This document shows positions 13,557-19,232 of a stretch of DNA of 19,815 bases, in pieces. The notes under the pieces are model-generated. The model saw nothing but the letters and a program-made list of their open reading frames with translations. It was not told the DNA's origin and did not search any database. The stretch is from an uncultured Candidatus Saccharibacteria bacterium (GTDB lineage Bacteria; Patescibacteriota; Saccharimonadia; Saccharimonadales; Saccharimonadaceae), in NCBI GenBank assembly GCA_949070545.1, contig CARTQV010000008.1:1-19815 (forward strand), read 5' to 3'. How positions within the stretch are numbered: position 1 is the first letter of the stretch; each line of letters begins with the position of its first letter. The position numbers were made by a program, and so were the translations under genes.

Positions 13557-14780
13557 TTATTCATCCTCGTCATTGTACCATTCGTCCTCATCATACCAGT
13601 CGTCATCATCGTAGTCTTCGTCCTCAAATTCATATCGAAAATAATGCCGATTAATTTCATCAAATTCTTCTTGGGTATAGTGCCCACTATACCTCTCTGT
13701 GGTTGGATCGTCGTCATACTCTCCAACCACAGACCTGATTATTGGATCACTAATATGATATTCTGCACTTACAACTCCTGGCTGGATAAACTTATCATTC
13801 TCTCCACTAGCCTTCATGCGCAATCTTTCATCGTCATTTGGTCTAAAGTAGAAATTCTGCAGTCTATATTCTAACAAATACCTTGCCACCGCTTTTGGCT
13901 GTCCTGCTAATTCTACCGGTATCATATTGTAATCTGCCAACAAATTTGTAAAATTACAGGCCACTTCCGCTCCTCGGCTCATTGTCTTATTCAGCTGGAC
14001 TGCCATTTCAAACGATGGCGTATAAAAAGGATTGATATTGAAATCCTCCAAAGTCGGATAGGATTCAGTCGATTCCATTAATGTTGCCTGCATTGCTAAC
14101 GCGCGCATTGCATTTCGGCCACTCGAGTTTAAGGTTCTGTCTTGCATTTCATAATATGTCGGTCGGATTATATTCTCCTTTAGGTCATTATAAGCAAAAT
14201 TACTTACTACCAGCGCTCCATTCAGAACCAAACATTCATTTACAGTTAAGTCCCTCGAGTCGAAGTAATCGTCAAGCCTTTCTTCCTGTATGCCGTGGCC
14301 GTAAGCGTAATCGTCTGGCATATATTTCTGTGACAATTCGTCTAGGATTTGTTCATTCGGCTCCGACTCATTATCTTGAATATAGACCAAATCTATATCA
14401 CGTACCGGCTCGTCCTCTTTGGCGATTATTCTACGGGCAATACTGCGTGCCATTCCTCCCATCACCCCTACGTTGCGTGGTAGCTCTTTTAGAAATTCAT
14501 ATTGCTCCAAAATTTCCTGTGGCAAGGGAAATATCTCAAATTCCCGATACTCACTGCTATATTCTTTACGTTCATCACTCCATTCGTCAAGATTCAGCTC
14601 CATCTTAGACTCATTATTTACGTTTGAAACTGTATCTTCGTGAGTAGTGATACGTGCTCCAAGAGCCGCCTGTTTTTTCACGTAGCGTCGTAACCCCTGT
14701 ACCGCCACTTTGCTAGCGTTTTTATATTCTTCATTCATCTTCTCTGGCGACCGCTGCTGTCGGATTCTCTCACGCATCAT
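13557..14780 (-). CDS. Nucleotidyltransferase-like protein (CCA-adding / poly(A)-polymerase head-like) with acidic tail
   Basis: 407 aa. A basic N-terminal segment (1-45) is followed by a region with the class II poly(A)-polymerase/CCA-enzyme motifs in order. These are GVMGGMARSIARRI (about 105-118, the GG-x2-R loop), VRDIDLVYI (126-134, two Asp spaced as in DxD), RDLTVNE (176-182), and DLKENIIRP (199-207). NAMRALAMQATLME later resembles the neck-domain R-x2-RA-x2-A motif. The rest is divergent and no HD domain is seen. The last 25 residues are almost all Asp, Glu, Tyr and Trp. It may add nucleotides to RNA or modify another target; divergence around the motifs makes function uncertain. The tandem ATG at 14780 lies exactly 6 nt after a TATACT -10, implying a leaderless mRNA. 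It converges on dnaK. Confidence 0.7.
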   Translation of the reverse strand: MMRERIRQQRSPEKMNEEYKNASKVAVQGLRRYVKKQAALGARITTHEDTVSNVNNESKMELNLDEWSDERKEYSSEYREFEIFPLPQEILEQYEFLKELPRNVGVMGGMARSIARRIIAKEDEPVRDIDLVYIQDNESEPNEQILDELSQKYMPDDYAYGHGIQEERLDDYFDSRDLTVNECLVLNGALVVSNFAYNDLKENIIRPTYYEMQDRTLNSSGRNAMRALAMQATLMESTESYPTLEDFNINPFYTPSFEMAVQLNKTMSRGAEVACNFTNLLADYNMIPVELAGQPKAVARYLLEYRLQNFYFRPNDDERLRMKASGENDKFIQPGVVSAEYHISDPIIRSVVGEYDDDPTTERYSGHYTQEEFDEINRHYFRYEFEDEDYDDDDWYDEDEWYNDEDE

Positions 14781-14786
14781 ACTTCT

Positions 14787-14792
14787 AGTATA
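14787..14792 (-). promoter_or_regulatory. -10 element of the nucleotidyltransferase-like gene (leaderless type)
   Basis: TATACT on the minus strand is followed by 6 nt and the ATG at 14780. No clear -35 is visible. The remaining stretch up to 14950 is AT-rich with nothing else recognised. Confidence 0.5.
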
Positions 14793-14954
14793 GCGTATTT
14801 CTCTGACAAGATCTCATACCGACGTATTTACTCATACCACTTAATATGCAAAAATCAATCATCAATAACATCTTTTTATAAAATATCATCTTCATATCAA
14901 CCTCTGTTATTTGCGCTTATTCTTGCTAAAAACACAAATAATACTAAAAAACTA

Positions 14955-14983
14955 TTGACATATGCAACCATCTGTGCTAGAAT
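14955..14983 (+). promoter_or_regulatory. Promoter of the TCTGTGC family (DUF1874-like gene)
   Basis: TTGACA (14955-14960), 17-nt spacer ending TCTGTGC, TAGAAT (14978-14983). The predicted start near 14990 coincides with an ATG that opens a 5-codon frame, MSKKA, ending at 15007. Confidence 0.85.
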
Positions 14984-14989
14984 AGAATC

Positions 14990-15255
14990 ATGAGCAAGAA
15001 AGCATAAACACTTTCAAACTCAAGTACTTCGCAAACCAATATGAAGTTGTATTTCAACTTGAAGTGGGATGCTCGCAGACAATCGTAGCCGTTTGTCCTC
15101 CAAAATAGCACTTTGCCTGCGGACACCCCCACTTCAAGACTGCTAGACGGCTGTGGGGAACAACTGAATAGCGCGCCAGCTTGCAATATAAAGTTGGCGG
15201 CATCACCAAAAAATCATTTTGCTAGGCGCCGTCGAGCGCCAGAGAGGAGACTTAT
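14990..15255 (+). other. Long structured 5' leader of the DUF1874-like gene
   Basis: The leader opens with the leaderless mini-ORF MSKKA (14990-15007). AAGTTG-TATTT-CAACTT follows at about 15042-15058. An 11-bp long-range stem pairs CTTGAAGTGGG (about 15058-15068) with CCCACTTCAAG (about 15129-15139) and encloses CGCAG/CTGCG and GACAA/TTGTC pairings. Near the gene, GGCGC-CGTCGA-GCGCC (15225-15240) precedes the AGAGGAG ribosome binding site. No known riboswitch was recognised. Confidence 0.6.
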
Positions 15256-15609
15256 ATGAATAAGTATTTCGGTTTTGCACTCGCTGATTCGATGTTTAAT
15301 GGGGATGTAACAATTTCCCGTCGGAGCTTGACTCCGGGGCAGGTGAAGGAAATGGCCAGAGATGGCGTCCTGACACCCTGTCTGAACCCCAGCCACCAGG
15401 CGACGATCGACGCTATGCGTCAGCGTTTCGGCATCGAGGTAGAAATACCTGAAACTCCACCTCGTGTGGAGGTCGGAACCAGCGACAGTGTCATCGTCAT
15501 GGGTGTACGCGGGTTGCCCCGTCTGACCGACCGTCACGAGTACACAGCGGAGGAAATTGCTTCGGCAAGTTTCACATTCGCAGAATATACCGTGACAGGC
15601 GACATGTAG
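15256..15609 (+). CDS. Small DUF1874 / STIV B116-like protein (possible ring nuclease or anti-CRISPR relative)
   Basis: 117 aa, the usual size of DUF1874 (PF08960) proteins. By eye it follows the family order: an N-terminal strand and SL-containing helix start (ISRRSLTPGQVKEMARDG), the His motif NPSHQATIDAM (His47), and a strand with LGI-like FGIEVEIPE. Next come a GD-like strand (VGTSDSVIVMGVRGLPRL) and YTAEEIASASFTFAEYTV, matching LTxEEI...fxfxxv. In this family some viral members (AcrIII-1) and host members cleave cyclic tetra-adenylate using a histidine in the equivalent G-H-x2-T motif. Here Gly is replaced by Ser, so activity is unproven. Other DUF1874 members (YddF type) have no known role. 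The gene has a strong ribosome binding site and stands alone behind a 266-nt structured leader. Confidence 0.55.
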   Translation: MNKYFGFALADSMFNGDVTISRRSLTPGQVKEMARDGVLTPCLNPSHQATIDAMRQRFGIEVEIPETPPRVEVGTSDSVIVMGVRGLPRLTDRHEYTAEEIASASFTFAEYTVTGDM

Positions 15610-15627
15610 GCGTGGCGCTCGACTTTG

Positions 15628-15667
15628 CCAAGGAGGCCTCCTTTTTGTAGTTATCAGATAACTACAA
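15628..15667 (+). terminator. Tandem palindromes after the DUF1874-like gene, probable terminator
   Basis: AAGGAGGCCTCCTT followed by a T run (to 15646) can form a short hairpin with U tract. Overlapping it is a 23-bp palindrome TTGTAGTTATC-A-GATAACTACAA (15645-15667). Confidence 0.55.
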
Positions 15668-16120
15668 ACTACCACCATTATGAGCTTCGATAGCTGGACT
15701 CATACGATCTAATCGTAATACCAGTAGAAAAAAGGAAGCAAATAAGGTAGTCAGAAGGAGCAAACAACTGAATATTGGTAATAATAGCCCGGAGTCGCGT
15801 ATCTTAGAATATGCATTATGACTCCGGGTCTTTCCTTTGTCTCAAAAACCTACTTTGTGCGCAGCGGGGGAGTTTGGCTTGATACTGGTAGTATCGGGAG
15901 GCCCCATTTAGGAGGATTTGGGCAATCTGGCTACTATTGGTCATTTGCCGCCGGATTAAATCTCCAGCATGCTTACTTCCTTTCCTTTAGCAAGAGCGAC
16001 ATTAATCCATCCTTCTATAACAATCACTTTCATGCCTACTCCCTCCGCTGCCTAGCTAGTTAGTGTCTATAGTAGGAGGAAGCTTGCAGGTACTGGTCGC
16101 ACTTCCTAAGTACCCTATGT
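15668..16120. other. Intergenic stretch with a strong hairpin and no firm gene
   Basis: CCCGGAGTC (15788-15796) pairs with GACTCCGGG (15820-15828) and GCGTAT/ATATGC pair inside; T-rich DNA follows, so this is terminator-like, although no transcript ending here is evident. The plus-strand frame 15818-16063 starts inside this hairpin without a ribosome binding site and is not accepted. On the minus strand, a GGAGGGAG precedes a 25-codon frame at 16033-15956. Nothing else is recognised. Confidence 0.45.
15956..16033 (-). CDS. Possible 25-aa small protein
   Basis: Minus-strand frame MKVIVIEGWINVALAKGKEV followed by five more residues (SMLEI) and TAA. A good purine-rich GGAGG lies 8 nt before the ATG. 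No convincing promoter was seen and no family is recognised. It could equally be the remnant of a decayed gene. Confidence 0.2.
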   Translation of the reverse strand: MKVIVIEGWINVALAKGKEVSMLEI

Positions 16121-16133
16121 TATAATATCCTTA
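16121..16133 (+). promoter_or_regulatory. Extended -10 of the C45 hydrolase gene (leaderless type)
   Basis: TGT-TATAAT with the hexamer at 16121-16126, then exactly 6 nt, then ATG at 16133. No Shine-Dalgarno and no clear -35. Confidence 0.65.
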
Positions 16134-17146
16134 TGATTAAGTTCCAAGGTAACCGCGAAGAGTTCGGTAAGTTTTATGCGGCTTGTCTGCGCGAGAATGG
16201 TCATGATTTTTATCACAACGCGAATCGCCCGACCCTGAACCGCCAGTTAAAAATTTACCAACAATTCTATCCTGAGCTCATCACGGAACTAACCACAGCT
16301 GCTGAAACTTTGGATCTGGACCCAGAATTACTACTTTATGAAGATATTGCCGCCTCCGTTGATCATTGGCGTGCTCGTATGAACCGCCATAACCACGGCT
16401 GCACGATCTTCGCCATTCACGAAAACGGCCAAACTTTTGTCGGGCGAAATTATGATTGGCTGCCCCAGGCGCGCGAATTCTATAACGAATATCGTCTGGA
16501 AATCAAGGGCGCGAATCGTTATTTTGGTTTCTCCGATGAATCGGTTTGGGCTCGCCACACCGGCAAAAACACTCGCAAGCCATATTTCGAGGACGCGATC
16601 AACGAACACGGTCTCTATATCGGTCTAACTTTTTCGCACATTGACCAATGGAATTATGGCCTATTGCCGAATCACTTTATCCGTCTTGTTGCGGAGAAGT
16701 GTCAAACCACTCGCCAAGCTTTGAATCTTTTTGCTCGCATTCCTGGTGCTGTGCCGAAAAATTTCCTGATTGCCGACGCGAAAGGCGACCTCGCTGTGGT
16801 CGAACACGCTGCGAAGCGTTATGCTGTTGTCCGTCCCAACAAAAACGGTGTCCTGATCCATACGAATCACTGTCTCTCTCCCGAGTTGCAACTTTTTGAC
16901 CATGTGCGAACCCACAACCCGACCACTAATTCTTTCGTGCGCTATGCCGAAGCAGAGTTTCTCATAGCGAACCAAATGCCAAATTTTCAATTTACTGACA
17001 TCTGGCGAATTTTGCGCAAATCGCATTATATTTATAATCCTGAGACGATTTGGTCACTCGCGCTCGAACTTTCGTCTCAACGGTTCAATATTTATCATGA
17101 TACAGCTATGGGTCAGAAAGAACAAAAGTTCAGCTTTGACAAATAA
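16133..17146 (+). CDS. C45-type Ntn hydrolase (acyl-transferase / linear amide hydrolase family)
   Basis: 337 aa. The N-terminal 89 residues would be a propeptide-like helical region. The catalytic nucleophile is probably Cys90 in HNHGCTIFAI, where family members self-cleave between Gly and Cys to expose an N-terminal nucleophile. The downstream FVGRNYDWLP is the typical G-R-N-x-D-W motif of peptidase family C45 (isopenicillin N acyltransferase-like), and HTNHCLSPE is another conserved region. Such enzymes hydrolyse or transfer acyl groups on amide bonds, and some act on bile-salt-like or acyl-amino-acid substrates. There is no signal peptide, so it is likely cytoplasmic. Substrate unknown. 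It is read from a leaderless-type promoter, and its last codons contain the -35 of the next gene. Confidence 0.85.
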   Translation: MIKFQGNREEFGKFYAACLRENGHDFYHNANRPTLNRQLKIYQQFYPELITELTTAAETLDLDPELLLYEDIAASVDHWRARMNRHNHGCTIFAIHENGQTFVGRNYDWLPQAREFYNEYRLEIKGANRYFGFSDESVWARHTGKNTRKPYFEDAINEHGLYIGLTFSHIDQWNYGLLPNHFIRLVAEKCQTTRQALNLFARIPGAVPKNFLIADAKGDLAVVEHAAKRYAVVRPNKNGVLIHTNHCLSPELQLFDHVRTHNPTTNSFVRYAEAEFLIANQMPNFQFTDIWRILRKSHYIYNPETIWSLALELSSQRFNIYHDTAMGQKEQKFSFDK

Positions 17147-17163
17147 TTCTCTTCGGTTATAAT
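17136..17163 (+). promoter_or_regulatory. Consensus promoter of the methyltransferase gene, inside the end of the C45 gene (leaderless type)
   Basis: TTGACA (17136-17141, within the last codons of the C45 gene), 16-nt spacer, TATAAT (17158-17163), exactly 6 nt, ATG at 17170. Both hexamers are perfect consensus. Confidence 0.88.
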
Positions 17164-17169
17164 TTTTTG

Positions 17170-17760
17170 ATGAAACAACTAAACGACCAAGTTACAGCTG
17201 GGGAGACTGCTGAGATTCTTCGTCTCGCCGAGCAATGTCTCGGTGCAGAAGGAGATTTTGTCGAACTGGGTTGCTATAAGGGCGAGACCTCGGTGTTGCT
17301 TGGAAAACTTTTAGCGCGCCTTTCCCCCAAAAAACGACTTTTTGCCTACGATTCTTTCGCTGGTCTGCCAGAAAAAACGTGTGAAGACAGTTCTAGCGCT
17401 GGCGCAAATTTCCAAGCTGGTGAACTTTTCGTTTCGAAGCGTGAAGTTGTCAACAAAATTCGACGCGCCAATTTACATAATATCATTGTGAAAAAAGCTT
17501 GGTTTGACGAGCTTGGAAGGAGTGATTTACCCGAGAAAATTGCCTTCGCTTTTCTGGATGGAGATCTCTATAGCTCGATAAAAACCAGCCTCGGTCTCGT
17601 CGTTCCGCTTCTTAATGAGCGGGGAATTATTATCGTTCATGATTATAATAATCCTGAACTCCCCGGTTCAGCGCGCGCCGTCGATGAGTTCTTGCGTTCT
17701 CATCCACGTTTTCAGCTTCAACAAAAACACACATTAGCAATCTTGACCCTAAAGTGCTAA
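17170..17760 (+). CDS. TylF/MycF-like SAM-dependent O-methyltransferase
   Basis: 196 aa from the ATG at 17170; the in-frame TTG one codon upstream is rejected because the promoter places the mRNA start on the ATG. The SAM-binding motif I is DFVELGCYKGET (about 34-45), followed by LFAYDSFAGLPE (about 58-69). The family metal-binding acidic residues appear in AFLDGDLYSSI and IIVHDYNNPE. This pattern is that of PF05711, which includes macrocin O-methyltransferase and sugar-modifying relatives. The substrate cannot be inferred, though a sugar or small metabolite is likely. The end of the gene doubles as a heat-shock operator: a CIRCE-like site ends exactly on its TAA stop. Confidence 0.85.
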   Translation: MKQLNDQVTAGETAEILRLAEQCLGAEGDFVELGCYKGETSVLLGKLLARLSPKKRLFAYDSFAGLPEKTCEDSSSAGANFQAGELFVSKREVVNKIRRANLHNIIVKKAWFDELGRSDLPEKIAFAFLDGDLYSSIKTSLGLVVPLLNERGIIIVHDYNNPELPGSARAVDEFLRSHPRFQLQQKHTLAILTLKC

Positions 17761-17771
17761 CATGCTAAGAT
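17734..17771 (+). promoter_or_regulatory. CIRCE operator and dnaJ promoter, embedded in the end of the methyltransferase gene
   Basis: TTAGCAATC-N9-AAGTGCTAA (17734-17760) matches CIRCE with one mismatch in each arm. The -35 TTGACC (17743-17748) sits in the CIRCE spacer exactly as at dnaK, and after 17 nt comes TAAGAT (17766-17771). The predicted start is only a few nt before the ATG at 17782. Confidence 0.82.
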
Positions 17772-17781
17772 AGAAAAGTAT

Positions 17782-18684
17782 ATGGCGAAACGAGATTATT
17801 ATGAAGTTTTGGGAGTGTCGAAATCGGCCTCTGATGATGAGATCAAGAAAGCTTATCGCAAGCTTGCAATCAAATACCATCCCGACAAAAACCCTGGTGA
17901 CAAAGCCGCTGAAGAGAAGTTTAAAGAAATTTCCGAAGCACATGATGTCCTGTCTGACAAGCAAAAACGTGCACGTTACGACCAGTTTGGACATGCCGGT
18001 GTAGGTGGAGCGGGCTCTGCTGGTGGTAATCCGTTCCAAAATGGCAACTTTAATTTCAACGGTCAGAACTTCAACTTTGATTTCGGCGGTGGTGGCCTCG
18101 ATGATATTTTGGGCTCAATTTTTGGGTTCGGTGGTGGCGCTCGCCGCCCTACGCGAGGCACTGATTATCGCACGACCGTGACTTTGACCTTCGAAGAAGC
18201 CGTGTTCGGCACAACGAAAGTCGTTAGTGCGGACGGTAAAGATCTTAAAGTAAAAATACCCGCTGGAATTGATGATGGCATGTCAATTCGTCTGAGCGGG
18301 AAAGGTGGAGCTGCTCCGAAAGGCGGCACAAAGGGCGACCTTTATGTCTTCATCCGCGTGAAACCGCACAAACACTTGACGCGCGAGGGAAGTATTATTC
18401 TTTCCGAAAAAGTTGTTTCTATGGTTGATGCTGCCCTTGGTACGACTGTTGATATCGAGACAGTTGACGGCAATGTCCATATGAAAATCCCCGCCGGGAC
18501 GCAGTCTGGAACTCCATTCAAACTGTCTGGGCATGGCGTCCCACTTATGCGTAGTGATGGTGATCGCGGCCCGCACATCGTCACCGTCATCGTCGAAACA
18601 CCGAAAAACCTCAACAAACGCCAAAAAGAAATCCTTGAAGAGTTTCGTGATACTAAAGGTAAGAAACGCGGATTCTGGAACTAG
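17782..18684 (+). CDS. DnaJ-family co-chaperone without zinc finger (class B, CbpA-like)
   Basis: 300 aa. The J domain (1-68) carries the essential HPD (33-35) that stimulates DnaK ATP hydrolysis. A Gly/Phe/Asn-rich linker follows (about 72-130, GNFNFNGQNFNFDFGGGG). Then come two C-terminal substrate-binding domains (about 131-200 and 205-285), with VKIPAGIDDGMSIRLSGKG and MKIPAGTQSGTPFKLSGHG as their paired signatures. The CxxCxGxG zinc-finger repeats of classical DnaJ are absent, so the protein is of the CbpA/DnaJB type and shorter than the usual 370-380 aa. It has its own CIRCE promoter, so heat-shock control links it to dnaK although four unrelated genes lie between them. The mRNA should have almost no leader and no Shine-Dalgarno is seen. 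Confidence 0.95.
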   Translation: MAKRDYYEVLGVSKSASDDEIKKAYRKLAIKYHPDKNPGDKAAEEKFKEISEAHDVLSDKQKRARYDQFGHAGVGGAGSAGGNPFQNGNFNFNGQNFNFDFGGGGLDDILGSIFGFGGGARRPTRGTDYRTTVTLTFEEAVFGTTKVVSADGKDLKVKIPAGIDDGMSIRLSGKGGAAPKGGTKGDLYVFIRVKPHKHLTREGSIILSEKVVSMVDAALGTTVDIETVDGNVHMKIPAGTQSGTPFKLSGHGVPLMRSDGDRGPHIVTVIVETPKNLNKRQKEILEEFRDTKGKKRGFWN

Positions 18685-18687
18685 ATA

Positions 18688-18716
18688 TTGACTTTTTGCC
18701 TCATCTGTGCTATAAT
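18688..18716 (+). promoter_or_regulatory. Promoter of the TCTGTGC family (retropepsin-like gene, leaderless)
   Basis: TTGACT (18688-18693), 17-nt spacer ending TCTGTGC, TATAAT (18711-18716), then exactly 6 nt and the ATG at 18723. It starts 4 nt after the dnaJ stop codon region. Confidence 0.88.
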
Positions 18717-18722
18717 GGAAGT

Positions 18723-19223
18723 ATGAGCACACGAAAACTCGAAATTATTGGTAACAGCGCTTTAATTACTTTGAACGGGATTAAAAAGGTTCCCGCAAAG
18801 ATTGACACTGGCGCTGAGAGCTCATCTGTTTGGGCAAGCGATATTACCATGGACGCCGAAAAACGTCTGAGTTTTTGTCTTTTTGCACCCGGTAGCGAAT
18901 TCTATACCGGTGAGCGCATCGAAACTAATGATTACAAAGCTATGCTTGTACGCAACTCTACTGGCCAAGAAAAAGTTCGTTATCGCGTTCGTCTTCCAGT
19001 TAGAATTGGCAAAAGACGCATCAACGCCGGTTTTACTCTTGCCGATCGCAGTAAAAACAATTTTCCTATCTTGATTGGTCGTCGTCTACTCAAAAACCGT
19101 TTTTTAGTTGACGTCTCTCAGCTCGAAGTTCCATATCCGCCTCGTACCCAAGATATGGAGTTAAATGACGAGCTTGCCGATGACCCCTGCGCTTTTCATG
19201 GCAAATATTTCCAAGAAACTTAG
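18723..19223 (+). CDS. Retropepsin-like 'ATP-dependent zinc protease' family protein (PF05618-like)
   Basis: 166 aa from the ATG at 18723; the longer frame from 18696 overlaps the promoter and is rejected. The conserved core is VPAKIDTGAESSSVWA (Asp28-Thr-Gly-Ala), the aspartic-protease-like D-T-G motif of this family. RYRVRLPVRIGKRRINAGFTLADR and FPILIGRRLLKNRFLVD motifs also match, given here in parts (RLPVRIGKRRI, ILIGRRLL). Despite the family name the fold is retropepsin-like and protease activity is not well established. Some members sit beside rimK-type ATP-grasp ligases, but none is visible here. It is soluble and probably acts as a dimer. It is read from its own leaderless promoter. 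Confidence 0.85.
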   Translation: MSTRKLEIIGNSALITLNGIKKVPAKIDTGAESSSVWASDITMDAEKRLSFCLFAPGSEFYTGERIETNDYKAMLVRNSTGQEKVRYRVRLPVRIGKRRINAGFTLADRSKNNFPILIGRRLLKNRFLVDVSQLEVPYPPRTQDMELNDELADDPCAFHGKYFQET

Positions 19224-19232
19224 GATAACACG

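Noticed and set aside
15818..16063. Plus-strand 81-codon frame
   Set aside because: It begins inside the 3' arm of a strong hairpin, has no ribosome binding site or -10 at the 6-nt distance, and its composition (aromatic, Gly, Ser-rich) does not look like a folded protein family.
18696..18722. Upstream ATG for the retropepsin-like protein
   Set aside because: It overlaps the -35/-10 region, so it would precede the predicted transcript start; the ATG at 18723 coincides with the start site.
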